In this document: positions 16,149 through 23,781 of the stretch, in pieces
How the letters are laid out: the number at the start of each line of letters is the position of its first letter
Position numbering within the stretch: the stretch's first letter is position 1
Origin: Brevibacillus antibioticus
GTDB taxonomy: Bacteria; Bacillota; Bacilli; Brevibacillales; Brevibacillaceae
Reading direction: 5' to 3'
NCBI RefSeq assembly: GCF_005217615.1
Contig: NZ_SZNK01000001.1
Location: 3,498,501 to 3,562,500, forward strand
DNA: 64,000 nt
The notes under the pieces: generated by a model
What the model was told of the DNA's origin: nothing
Seen by the model: only the letters and a program-made list of their open reading frames with translations
Databases searched by the model: none
Position numbers and translations under genes: made by a program

Positions 16149-16655
16149 TCACCACATCTCTTCATATTCTTCAACTTTAGTAGACCAATACCCTTCGCTA
16201 TTTTTCATTGCTTCGGGATCAATTTTTTCAAACTTAATCCTTACCTCTTCTCCATACGTATTACATTCTTCTACTTCTTTCAAATTATACTTTTTAGCTT
16301 CTTGAAAAAAAATCAGATGGAACAAGAAAAAGGTTTTTAAATCACGATTCAGAAAACCTACACCATTTTCTGATTCTTTTACTACCTTTCCACTACCTAA
16401 ATGCACATAAATTTCGTTGCTCGTATAATCATGTGGTCTAAAAATACCTACTTGAATGTATTTTTCATCGGAAAATACACAAGTTTTAAATTCTTCTAGG
16501 CCAAAAAAAGTGAAACCTAGAAAATTGTACGGAACACCTATCTGACTCATAAAAAGGGCATCACTCTCTATAAAACCTTGCTTAATAAGATTGTCATAGT
16601 TGTATAACCGGAAATCATCGTAATATTTCTTAATATTCTCTATGTTATATTCCAT
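16149..16655 (-). CDS. SUKH-4 family immunity protein
   Basis: 168 residues from the ATG at 16655 (GAGGAAG seven bases upstream), the start that aligns with the paralogue at 30088. Family marks are the N-terminal IKKYYDDFRLYNYDNLIKQG, IGVPYNFLGFTFFG, LNRDLKTFFLFHLIFF and the C-terminal DPEAMKNSEGYWSTKVEE. SUKH proteins protect against diverse nuclease and deaminase toxins in polymorphic toxin systems. The open frame continues 31 codons upstream of the chosen start (KNHGIEGKKLKQALKQLFGL), which is probably the remnant of the cognate toxin end. Confidence 0.7.
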   Translation of the reverse strand: MEYNIENIKKYYDDFRLYNYDNLIKQGFIESDALFMSQIGVPYNFLGFTFFGLEEFKTCVFSDEKYIQVGIFRPHDYTSNEIYVHLGSGKVVKESENGVGFLNRDLKTFFLFHLIFFQEAKKYNLKEVEECNTYGEEVRIKFEKIDPEAMKNSEGYWSTKVEEYEEMW

Positions 16656-16771
16656 AGTCGCTTCCTCACTAATTAATCCAAATAGTTGTTTTAGTGCCTG
16701 CTTAAGTTTTTTTCCTTCTATTCCGTGATTTTTAATCTCCGTATTCAAAACTATATGTCACTTCCAGGCAT

Positions 16772-16820
16772 GTAAAAAAAGCCTATCCCTACCCATATTC
16801 AAGTTGGAAAGAGCTTTTGA
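16772..16820 (-). terminator. Type A terminator repeat
   Basis: AAAAAAGCCTATCC and GGAAAGAGCTTTT, an imperfect stem with a T-run on the minus strand, followed to 16895 by the conserved TTTGGTTTATTGGTTGTATT stretch. It closes the pentapeptide-repeat cassette. Confidence 0.65.
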
Positions 16821-16884
16821 AAGTTTACCAAGTGATTGAATTGTTCAGTGTTTGGTTTATTGGTTGTATTGCACCATCTTGTTG

Positions 16885-17484
16885 TTAGGAAAGTAAATGG
16901 GCCCTCTGTTGCTCCATTAACCACTTTTTGATATCATCAGCGTCCAACCTTATTGGTTTTTCTTCAGTTCCAACAAAAATATGTTTAGCAGACACTTCAT
17001 CAATCCCGTTTATTTCTTCAAAACTAGTTCCATAGAGGAGTGCCCCATCGAGTAGAGCGTTTGTTAAATCAACATTAGAAAACTTTGCGTAGCTTAGATT
17101 TGCTCTTCGAAATGATGCTCTCCTAAAGTCAGATTCAGAAAAGTTAGCAAAGCTAAGATCTGCATCTTCAAAAGACGATTTTATACCCACACAATTTCTT
17201 ATATTTGTATGTTTTAGGGACGCGTAATCAAATACTGTTTTACTTAGTATACATTCCGAGAAATTCGCTTCTTCGAATGATGTACGTAAAAAATAGCAAT
17301 CACTCATATCATTATTCGTCAGAAACGAATCATTCATATTTGACTCTACAATCTCTGAACAACTTAGATTCATCCTTGCAAGATTTAGTTGTTTTATTAC
17401 TTTCTTCACAATTTCTAATTTCTCTCCAATAGTACCATCTGATTCTGCCCATTTATGATGTTTTAAAAACATACTATTATCCAT
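16885..17484 (-). CDS. Pentapeptide-repeat immunity-type protein
   Basis: 199 residues from the ATG at 17484, preceded by AAAGGAAG. The centre, residues about 50-170, is a run of A(D/N)LxX-like pentapeptides: SFEEANFSECILSKTVFDYA, SFEDADLSFANFSESDFRRA, SFRRANLSYAKFSNVDLTNA, LLDGALLYGTSF. These fold into a right-handed beta helix. It follows a decayed toxin end and precedes a type A terminator, the position of an immunity gene. Pentapeptide proteins also protect gyrase, but nothing here points to that. Confidence 0.75.
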   Translation of the reverse strand: MDNSMFLKHHKWAESDGTIGEKLEIVKKVIKQLNLARMNLSCSEIVESNMNDSFLTNNDMSDCYFLRTSFEEANFSECILSKTVFDYASLKHTNIRNCVGIKSSFEDADLSFANFSESDFRRASFRRANLSYAKFSNVDLTNALLDGALLYGTSFEEINGIDEVSAKHIFVGTEEKPIRLDADDIKKWLMEQQRAHLLS

Positions 17485-17512
17485 GTAATACTTCCTTTCG
17501 GATATTTTATGG

Positions 17513-17745
17513 CTACCACAGCCATTTATCACTTGAACCTAACTCTTTTACTGCTTCACGTACTTCTATAACCCTTTGGTGGAGATTTTGAATACCATCC
17601 TTTAAAGTCCCACTTTACACCTTGTTGCATCAATAAATTCTGCACCTGCTGGATTGGTATCACTAACAATAGGACCAGGTAAGTCCCCTCTCGAATAGTA
17701 ATCTGGCACAGTTTCTCTAATTTTGTCTAAGTCAGCTTTTGTCGT
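17513..17745 (-). pseudogene. Decayed toxin end, possible PD-(D/E)xK-like nuclease
   Basis: Three minus-strand frames join into one protein end: KIRETVPDYYSRGDLPGPIV, then NPAGAEFIDA, then GVKWDFKGWYSKSPPKGY, then EAVKELGSSDKWLW at a stop at 17513. Two frameshifts and no N-terminus. The E-D-(x)-K spacing in GAEFIDA...WDFK recalls restriction-endonuclease-fold toxins. This assignment is a guess from the motif. It lies just upstream of the pentapeptide-repeat gene, its likely former immunity partner. Confidence 0.5.
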
Positions 17746-17773
17746 TCCCTATGTTGTACTCTTGCACTTAGGC

Positions 17774-17808
17774 ATAAAAAAGATGATAGCTTTTACCAAC
17801 TATCACCA
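17774..17808 (-). terminator. Terminator of the Imm3-like gene
   Basis: On the minus strand GATAGTT, a short loop, and AGCTATC (one mismatch) are followed by a run of six T. It lies about 40 bases after the Imm3-like stop. Confidence 0.55.
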
Positions 17809-17847
17809 TGATCAAAATTGTGTTTTACGTCATTTATAATAATTATT

Positions 17848-18204
17848 TTAATCTAATATATACGTAATTGGCTTTTGTTCAATTTTTTCTAATATCAAGT
17901 TTTTTCGAGCATTAAGATCATTAAATTGTTCTAAAGTCAATTTTCCCTCTAATTGCTGCATATTCAAATCATACATTTCTTTTAACAGAAACTCTTTGGA
18001 TTTATGAAATACCTCCGAGTGTGTTAATAATATCTCTCCATATGCAATAATTATTATAGATTTTTCAAAGACTCCCAGATTCATCGTGGTTTCAAATTCA
18101 CTAAGCGCCCTAGATAACGCTTTAGTACTACTCATATTCATTTGTAAAGCGTCTTGGTATAATTCATTTATTGCTTCAAACAATTCCTCGTACTCCCAAT
18201 ACAA
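17848..18204 (-). CDS. Imm3-like immunity protein
   Basis: 118 residues, single-domain form. It starts YWEYEELFEAINELYQDAL, has IIIIAYGEILLTHSEVF and LEGKLTLEQFNDLNARKNLI, and ends LEKIEQKP, all shared with the N-terminal half of the 745-1446 gene. All-helical, soluble. It follows the toxin fragment at 18249-18491 by 44 bases and precedes a terminator, as expected for the immunity gene of that cassette. Confidence 0.6.
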   Translation of the reverse strand: MYWEYEELFEAINELYQDALQMNMSSTKALSRALSEFETTMNLGVFEKSIIIIAYGEILLTHSEVFHKSKEFLLKEMYDLNMQQLEGKLTLEQFNDLNARKNLILEKIEQKPITYILD

Positions 18205-18248
18205 AAAAAAACCTCCATTTATTTTTTTAATAATAGGTTACCACTGTT

Positions 18249-18491
18249 TTATTCAAAATCCGGAACTCTTGGATTTCCGTGTGCACCTTTAGGATAACCG
18301 GTAAACTGTTGTAATTCTTCGCTCCAAGAATCTAATCTTCTATAAGGCAAAGGCTCCTTTTCTTCATACAGCGCAACCTTCGCCTGAGCTCTCACATAAG
18401 GTACAAAATATGACTCCTTCCTGCCACATTGTAAACCCAGTCTATATTTTTGTATGGAATATTGGTTGAATGATGGTTTTACTCGGCACAA
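18249..18491 (-). CDS. Orphan toxin C-terminal fragment
   Basis: A frame of about 80 residues whose apparent TTG start lies inside the end of the upstream immunity gene. It therefore has no delivery domain and probably no translation start of its own. It ends SEELQQFTGYPKGAHGNPRV-PDFE. The KGAHGNP(R)VPDF end resembles His-containing nuclease toxin ends, and GAH is shared with the PxGAHD toxins nearby. Its presumed immunity gene is the Imm3-like gene downstream. It could be revived only by recombination with a full-length carrier. Confidence 0.45.
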   Translation of the reverse strand: MCRVKPSFNQYSIQKYRLGLQCGRKESYFVPYVRAQAKVALYEEKEPLPYRRLDSWSEELQQFTGYPKGAHGNPRVPDFE

Positions 18492-18982
18492 CCATTATCT
18501 AGCGCATCCAAGGTTTCATCACTAATATCTAGTGGTTCCTGTTCATCCCATGCAACATCTGCAATTATAATAAAGCTACCATTTATATTTATATATCCTT
18601 CCCTTTTAAAGAAAAAGCCACCTCGTTCATATAGCTTAATTGCTGGCTCAAACAACTCCTTGTTAGCCAGAGCAATTGGATTTTTTTCATCAATAAGAGC
18701 GCATAATTCAAGGTAACTCGTAACGAGAGCTCTATGGTAAGAATTATTTATTTCATTCACTATTTCGATCATTTCAATGTTTTCTTGTGGCGCAGTGATC
18801 GAATTTGAAATCATAATGAAAGGAGGTACACAAGTACCTGGATAATCTCGTAAAAATTTCCTCGCTCTTCTTAAGTACTCTCGACACAAATAACTTTGTG
18901 ACATAGTTTCCTTTTCTCCAAGACAGCCCCAATCTATTACGGAAAGACGTTTAATCGCCTGATTTAAATATCCCAAATTCAT
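18479..18982 (-). CDS. ISDE/LD-family immunity-type protein
   Basis: 167 residues. Closest to the gene at 21431 (about the same length): LNQAIKRLSVIDWGCLGEKE, CREYLRRARKFLRDYPGTC, YLELCALIDEKNPIALANKE, LFEPAIKLYERGGFFFKREG and the end EPLDISDETLDALDNG. Family name not known to me. GAGGAG precedes the ATG. A remnant of a PxGAHD toxin end lies just upstream (19030-19090), as with the family's other members, which supports an immunity role against that toxin type. Confidence 0.6.
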   Translation of the reverse strand: MNLGYLNQAIKRLSVIDWGCLGEKETMSQSYLCREYLRRARKFLRDYPGTCVPPFIMISNSITAPQENIEMIEIVNEINNSYHRALVTSYLELCALIDEKNPIALANKELFEPAIKLYERGGFFFKREGYININGSFIIIADVAWDEQEPLDISDETLDALDNGCAE

Positions 18983-19029
18983 TCTCCTCTTTCTTTTTCT
19001 ATTTGGTTTTCTATCTTACCTTGTTCTTT

Positions 19030-19090
19030 ATATAGATTGAGGATTAGCTACGTCGTGTGCTCCTCGAGGTTAAGAATCAAAGGATTTCCA
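19030..19090 (-). pseudogene. Remnant of a PxGAHD-type toxin end
   Basis: A short minus-strand frame reads PRGAHDVANPQSI after a stop. The same PxGAHD(V/L)A motif ends the larger toxin fragments at 21928 and 35273, each followed by the same immunity family as here. Too short to stand alone. Confidence 0.4.
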
Positions 19091-19196
19091 GTTAGTATTA
19101 TATGTTGTGGCGCTGTTGGTTGTATGGAACGATGGATACACAAAATTTTCGAAGGTATCTTTTGTATCAAACTTTTGGAATCATTGCATTTTCAAA

Positions 19197-19520
19197 TTAA
19201 TACCCTTTTTCTTTGCACCGATCTGAAAATTGCATAATAAATTCATTTAACTTCTCGGGATAGTCTGAATAATCAATCACTGTACCACACTCACCTTTTT
19301 TACTTATCGAATATGCACAATCCCACAAACGAAACCCGTCATCAGGTCCTTCTATTTCTTTATTCCTAAAGAAAAACCAACAGCACTCGGCCTCTAAATA
19401 ATCCTCTCTTAATAACTTAATGTGCTCGCCTTTTCTGTAATTATTTAGTCTTTGAAATGCTAATTGTTCAGCGAGTTCCTTTGCTTCTTCAAAAGTTATT
19501 TTTGCAATATATTCTTCCAT
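19197..19520 (-). CDS. YrhB/Imm35-like immunity protein
   Basis: 107 residues with AAGGAG before the ATG. The pattern EEAKELAEQLAFQRLNNY, then LEAECCWFFFRNKEI and a later strand GECGTVIDYSDYPEKLNEF fits the YrhB / Imm35 group, small immunity proteins often paired with papain-fold or deaminase toxins. A decayed papain-fold-like toxin lies 36 bases upstream. Moderate confidence in the family name. Confidence 0.5.
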   Translation of the reverse strand: MEEYIAKITFEEAKELAEQLAFQRLNNYRKGEHIKLLREDYLEAECCWFFFRNKEIEGPDDGFRLWDCAYSISKKGECGTVIDYSDYPEKLNEFIMQFSDRCKEKGY

Positions 19521-19556
19521 CCAGAAATCTCCTTTTTTTATTCTAGAATGGCTTGC

Positions 19557-19935
19557 CTAATTTACATGTAGAATCTTTCCTTGATGAATTATAACAGGAG
19601 CAGTAAACCCATCACCTTCTTCAATAACCATTTTAGTTACATCCGCCACAGAAGATGGCTTATGGAATCCCCAAGGTGAAGATTGAAGTAAATCACTATG
19701 AGCACCATACTGTGTCATTTTTTCCGCTACAGCCCCTACATCAATCCACCCGAGCATGGTTAGCATTAGCACAAGAAGTACAATTAATATTTACTCTAGG
19801 ACCTGCACCTTCGACATAATGTGGGTTTACTCCTTTAAGCTCAGGAAACACATCGTCGATTGATTTGGTAGAAGTATATACATGATCATATGCACTACCC
19901 TCACCATTTCCCGTCCCCTCAGTATCCAAGCTTCT
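19557..19935 (-). pseudogene. Frameshifted papain-fold-like toxin end
   Basis: Two overlapping minus-strand frames make one toxin end. The first starts at the conserved DTEGTG joint and reads FPELKGVNPHYVEGAGPRVN followed by INCTSCANANHARVD. The second continues WIDVGAVAEKMTQYG to the end at 19557. The NINCxxCxxA block with a nucleophilic Cys is the signature of papain-fold polymorphic toxins. A frameshift near 19745 separates the two parts and there is no carrier domain. The Imm35-like gene downstream is the likely partner. Confidence 0.6.
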
Positions 19936-19984
19936 TAGCCACTTGTATGACTATTTTTTAGCATGAAGCGGAGGATAAAAAAGA

Positions 19985-20018
19985 AACCACAACACGGCAG
20001 TTAGCTCGCATTGTGGCG
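19985..20018 (-). terminator. Type C terminator repeat
   Basis: CCACAACACG...CGCATTGTGG, an imperfect copy of the hairpin repeated at 25096, 26387, 33474 and 34671. T-rich sequence follows on the minus strand. It closes the SUKH-3 cassette. Confidence 0.7.
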
Positions 20019-20083
20019 TTACATTGTAGTAAAGAGATACATATACATTATTTTGAGTTGCTTGTATAAAATAAATTACATAT

Positions 20084-20497
20084 CTAGAAACGCCCCCACG
20101 GCTTACCACCGCTACCCCCAATTAAACTTTCCCATGCTTCTTTTGCATTATCACCTAATTTCCCTGTACTGCAGTACACTTTTCCACTTTCTGATACAAA
20201 TAGTACAAGATTGTCACTATCAATAAAACCCACGGGCACTAAATTTTCTTGAGCATATTTCTCTTCTGCTTTGAAAGCTCCCTGGCTTCTGAACTTCACA
20301 CCTGTATTGTGGGTCTCATCGTTTATAGTATCTTCTATTACTAGATTACCAAACTCTGCTAAAAATTTTTTCACTTCTGGATAAATGATAAAACCTAATT
20401 TTTCTAAATTCTCTTCAATTTCTTTAGTGTCTATATTTCTTCCCTCATACCAACCAGAATTCCTTAAAATTTTCATAGTTTCATTACTCATACTCAC
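20084..20497 (-). CDS. SUKH-3 family immunity protein
   Basis: 137 residues. Features of SUKH-3 are the NSGWYEGRNIDTKEIEENL start, LGFIIYPEVKKFLAEFGNLV, the F(R)SQGAFKAEEKYAQE region, LVPVGFIDSDNLVLFVSESG and the end LGDNAKEAWESLIGG. The GTG at 20497 has GGAGG seven to eight bases upstream; an inner ATG at 20491 is the alternative. SUKH-3 proteins commonly guard against deaminase and nuclease toxins, and pieces of both kinds lie just upstream. Confidence 0.75.
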   Translation of the reverse strand: MSMSNETMKILRNSGWYEGRNIDTKEIEENLEKLGFIIYPEVKKFLAEFGNLVIEDTINDETHNTGVKFRSQGAFKAEEKYAQENLVPVGFIDSDNLVLFVSESGKVYCSTGKLGDNAKEAWESLIGGSGGKPWGRF

Positions 20498-20529
20498 TTT
20501 TTTTCCTCCTACTCCATGGATTGCATAAA

Positions 20530-20665
20530 ATCCTCAAATGTAATTGAACAATTTTGAACCTTGAAGTATTGCATCTCTTACCGCCCAAACTTCAGCACAA
20601 TTTTCTACTAGCCACTTCGATTGCATACTTGGTTCATCAGTTAAAGGGTTATCAATATTTACCTT
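20530..20665 (-). pseudogene. Fragment of a deaminase-type toxin
   Basis: A minus-strand frame reads NPLTDEPSMQSKWLVENCAE followed by VWAVRDAILQG. The CAE motif at the start of a helix is the first zinc/catalytic motif of YwqJ-type and related deaminase toxins. The second motif (PCxxC) is missing, so the fragment is dead. It lies directly before the SUKH-3 gene. Confidence 0.5.
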
Positions 20666-20667
20666 TG

Positions 20668-20820
20668 GCTTTAGCCTTATCCTTAGTTTACTTTCCTGTC
20701 ACAGGATCAAATCCTCCTAGATGTTCTGTCCTTCGTTTATTCCATCTTTCCAACTTACCATGTTGCGAATCCTACCGCCAATTAAACTCATCATTATCAG
20801 ACCAAGATTTTCTTTTTAAT
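20668..20820 (-). pseudogene. Fragment of a colicin E3-like ribonuclease toxin
   Basis: The minus strand reads QHGKLERWNKRRTEHLGGFD then PVTGK, closely matching the core of colicin E3-type cytotoxic domains (consensus about WDSQHGxxExYxKxGKHxGxFDPxTG), which cleave 16S rRNA. Stops and a missing N-terminus make it non-functional. It is sandwiched between a carrier linker remnant and a deaminase fragment, so two toxin ends were stacked here. Confidence 0.6.
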
Positions 20821-21160
20821 TTTTCTTTGGAATTGTACTCGTCTGTTCTTTGCTGTTTAAGTTTGAAATACCCCACATAAGCATCATTATCCTAGACAAA
20901 TCATCATTCCGAACCCAATAAAACCTAGATTGACCCGTATGAGCGTCTCTGAGAACAACAACTCTTCCGCCAAACACGTTCCCCATCTGCTTAAGGAGCT
21001 TATCAACCTCTTTTTGTAATTCCTCGATCATTTTTGGAAAACTCTTAGCCTGTGTCTTTAGCTTTCCATCCTTTAGTGATTAGCTACTGTTCCGGTTGTT
21101 ATCTGCGCCATCAAGTAGTATACCCGTCCCATTTACATCGGCTCGTTTTCCACGTTGGGC
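20821..21160 (-). pseudogene. Remnant of the VgrG-like carrier linker
   Basis: The frame ending at 20816 reads LQKEVDKLLKQMGNVFGGRV and VVLRDAHTGQSRFYWVRNDD, matching the linker just before toxin ends at 22.4, 24.4 and 32.0 kb. Upstream, LKDGKLKTQAKSFPKMIEE and GLLLDGADNN also match. Only the last part of the carrier survives, with frameshifts. Confidence 0.65.
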
Positions 21161-21164
21161 ATCG

Positions 21165-21302
21165 ACAGTAGCTACGAATTTCATCCATAAGCTGCTCGTA
21201 TACAACTCGTGCCTAAACAATAGACCTCATTTACTTTTCTACTCCCTTTGCTAGTTGCTGGTTCTTCAACTCTTCTGCCACTACCTGTTCACGTTTTGCC
21301 AT
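21165..21302 (-). pseudogene. Remnant of the small coiled-coil gene at the cassette head
   Basis: ATG at 21302 starts MAKREQVVAEELKNQQLA, near-identical to the copy at 29710-29892, then drifts out of frame; VYEQLMDEIR is visible in another frame. It lies right after the type A terminator of the preceding cassette. Confidence 0.55.
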
Positions 21303-21332
21303 TCGTTTCGTCCTATTTTGATTTTGAGCATG

Positions 21333-21385
21333 CAAAAAAAGCTCATTCCTACTCATGGTTCAAGTGGGAAAGAGCTTTTGAAAGT
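21333..21385 (-). terminator. Type A terminator repeat
   Basis: AAAAAAAGCTCATTCC pairs with GGGAAAGAGCTTTT, with a T-run on the minus strand. It closes the immunity gene at 21431. Confidence 0.75.
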
Positions 21386-21430
21386 TTATCAAGTGTTGGA
21401 GTTGTTTAATAATCAGAACAAATCCATAAA

Positions 21431-21928
21431 TTAATCAACATGTCCATTGTCAAGCGCATCCAAGGTTTCATCACTTATATCAAGTGGTTCCCTTTTAACT
21501 CGATTTGCAAGCGAAAGAAAATCAGTAGCACCAGCTACATTCAAATGACCTGCCCTTATAAAGAAATGGCCACCTCTTTCATATAGCTTTATTGCTGGCT
21601 CAAACAAATCTTTATTATCAATAGCAATTTGATTTCCTTCATCAATGAGTGCGTTTAACTCTAAATAACTGGTAGCAATCTCTCTAACATAACTATTGCC
21701 AATCTCCTTTAGTATTTGTAATTCATCAACACTCACTTGTGACTTAGTTATCGAATTTGAAATGATAATAAAAGGATACCTACAAGACCCAGGATAATCT
21801 TGGGAAAATATTGATGCTCTTCTTAAGTATTCTTTACTCAAATGAACATGTGATCTTGCTTGCTTGTTTCCTATACAACTCCAATCTATTGCAGAAATAC
21901 GCTTAATTGCCTGATTAAAATTTTCCAT
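21431..21928 (-). CDS. ISDE/LD-family immunity-type protein
   Basis: 165 residues from the ATG at 21928, which overlaps the stop of the upstream toxin remnant by one base. It aligns end to end with the gene at 18479: NQAIKRISAIDWSCIGNKQA, KEYLRRASIFSQDYPGSC, YLELNALIDEGNQIAIDNKD, LFEPAIKLYERGGHFFIRAG, EPLDISDETLDALDNG. Intact although its toxin is frameshifted. Family name not known. Immunity is inferred from context repeated four times in this window. Confidence 0.65.
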   Translation of the reverse strand: MENFNQAIKRISAIDWSCIGNKQARSHVHLSKEYLRRASIFSQDYPGSCRYPFIIISNSITKSQVSVDELQILKEIGNSYVREIATSYLELNALIDEGNQIAIDNKDLFEPAIKLYERGGHFFIRAGHLNVAGATDFLSLANRVKREPLDISDETLDALDNGHVD

Positions 21929-23154
21929 CAATTATTTCGCTCCATCTTCTCTATTTTTATTGCCCAAAAACTTTTTTTCGAATAATAGTCATATGCTCCA
22001 GGGAGTTCAAATGAAGGTTGATCAGAAGCTACATCATGTGCACCAGGAGGGTCTGAACCACAATCATCACTATCTTTTTGATACGAACCAGGATTTTTAT
22101 ATGGGTAGCCTTGTGTTGTTTCATAGCCCTAATTTCTTCTATTGTCATACCAGTATTTTTTGCAACCTGCTCAATATCAGTCATATCAGTCATACCAACA
22201 CTTCTACTATCATCATAATCCTTTAATGCAGCTTTATATTCTTTTTCTTGAAATTCATCTATAAATGTGGGTTTATAATCATCTACACGCTTGTATTCAT
22301 TCCAATCAACCTTTTTAAGGGTAGGTATTGATTCAGGAACATTACCCGTCCCCTCATTACCATTATCACTACGACGATGATTCCCTCCACCACCGCCATT
22401 ACCACCAACCAAATCATCATGCCGAACAAAATAATACCTATATTGACCCGAGTAAGCCTCTCTAAAAACAGCAACTCCACCAAGCATGTTCCCCATCTGC
22501 TTAAGAAGCTTATCAACCTCTTTTTGTAAATCAGTAAACAACTCTGTGAAGCTCTTAGCCTGCGTCTTTAGCTTCCCACCCCTTAGGGATGAGCTACTTG
22601 TTCCGATTGTTATCTGCGCCATCGAGAAGTAATCCCGTCCTATTCCCATCATCTCGTTTTCCACGTTGGGCATGTCCATCTGGCTCTAAGTCAATTACCT
22701 TTTTGGCTCCCTGCTTATAGGCAGACGCAGCCCCACGGCTGAGTAGCAGCTCGGCAATAACTAAATCTTGCTTGCCTCTATTTCGGCCTTTTTCGTAGCT
22801 TTCTTCAATCGACCTGGTCCACCTGCCGCCTTGTGTGTCTTCCAACATGTATTGCCCATCTTTTACAAAGCGTTCTATGAAATCGCTATAGACTCCTTTT
22901 GCACCTGACCAAGCCGCTTCTAATGCATCCGTTCCCATTTCTCTCGCCGATTTAATCCCCGTGAGTACATCTCCCGCGTAATTCAAGGCACTGGTAGTAC
23001 GATCCACGCCCCCCTTTGCCATGATATTTCGCTCGGTAAGTGATCCTACCTCTTTACCACTTACCCCTTCATAAATTTCTTCGGAGTTGCCGAGCATTAT
23101 TGCGGTAAAAGCCATATCTGCCGTATCGACCACAGCACTCCAAAACGCAGACAA
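21928..23154 (-). pseudogene. VgrG-like carrier fragment with frameshifted PxGAHD toxin
   Basis: The part 22594-23154 matches the helical linker of the intact carrier (FWSAVVDTADMAF, GRWTRSIEESYEKGRNRGKQ). After a frameshift, 22029-22679 continues with LQKEVDKLLKQMGNMLGG, the NGNEGTG joint and a toxin end of about 115 residues (GMTDMTDIEQVAKNTGMTIE). A second frameshift near 22105 throws off the real end, which in the next frame reads NPGSYQKDSDDCGSDPPGAH followed by DVASDQPSF, with the stop at 21928. No N-terminal VgrG domains. Homologue of the toxin at 35273. Confidence 0.7.
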
Positions 23155-23233
23155 ATTATCCTCCCCAGAATTACTTCATCTTTGACTTGGTCTGGCAGGG
23201 GACAAAATATGCTTACCCCCGCTGGTAAAAGAA

Positions 23234-23276
23234 AAAGGCTTATTCCTCCTCAGTGTTCAAGTTGGAATAAGCCTTT
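23234..23276 (-). terminator. Type A terminator repeat, perfect stem
   Basis: AAAGGCTTATTCC pairs perfectly with GGAATAAGCCTTT, with a T-run on the minus strand. It is followed to 23355 by the conserved TTTGGTTTGTTGGTTGTAT stretch. Confidence 0.8.
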
Positions 23277-23363
23277 AAATGCTTATCAAGTGCTTTTGTC
23301 AAGTTTTTTAGTGTTTGGTTTGTTGGTTGTATATTACGACCTTGCTATTGGGGAAATGTGAGG

Positions 23364-23768
23364 CTATAAGTCTTCTTGCTTCAAACTCAAAATATATTCA
23401 AGTCTACCTTTCCAAGTATCATCTGTTTGAATGATTTTATAATCAACCTTTTCTATACGTTCTTTGTACAAATTGATATCTTGAGAAAGTTGCTTCACAT
23501 CATCTGTTTTAATATAATCTTCAAATTCTAAATTCGTTAAAAAAGTATCTAATTTTAGTAATAGAAAGTCAGCAATTTCATTCTTTTTCAGACTTTCTAA
23601 GGCCAGACATACAAAAAATGCCGTTTTACTGAAATTTCCTTCGTTTAATAACCACCAGTCCTCCTCTAGAATTCTTGAAGAAGCCTGGGCAGAATTGTAA
23701 TTGTTATTACCAATGTATTCTTCAAATCCAAATTCGACAGAATCTTTAATTTCTTCGTAGGTACTCAT
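23364..23768 (-). CDS. Immunity-type protein downstream of a deaminase toxin
   Basis: 134 residues from the ATG at 23768 (MSTYEEI); the in-frame ATG at 23777 is an alternative. Helical, acidic, with FGFEEYIGNNNYNSAQASSR, EEDWWLLNEGNFSKTAFFVC and DTWKGRLEYILSLKQEDL. I do not recognise the family. It starts about 14 bases after the stop of a decayed deaminase toxin and is closed by a type A terminator, so an immunity role is inferred. Confidence 0.5.
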   Translation of the reverse strand: MSTYEEIKDSVEFGFEEYIGNNNYNSAQASSRILEEDWWLLNEGNFSKTAFFVCLALESLKKNEIADFLLLKLDTFLTNLEFEDYIKTDDVKQLSQDINLYKERIEKVDYKIIQTDDTWKGRLEYILSLKQEDL

Positions 23769-23781
23769 AACACACATCCCT

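Noticed and set aside
22283..22516. Hydrophobic 77-codon minus-strand frame (and a similar one at 24264)
   Set aside because: Both are the same alternative frame of the carrier linker; the hydrophobicity comes from reading the Gly/Asn-rich DNA out of frame.
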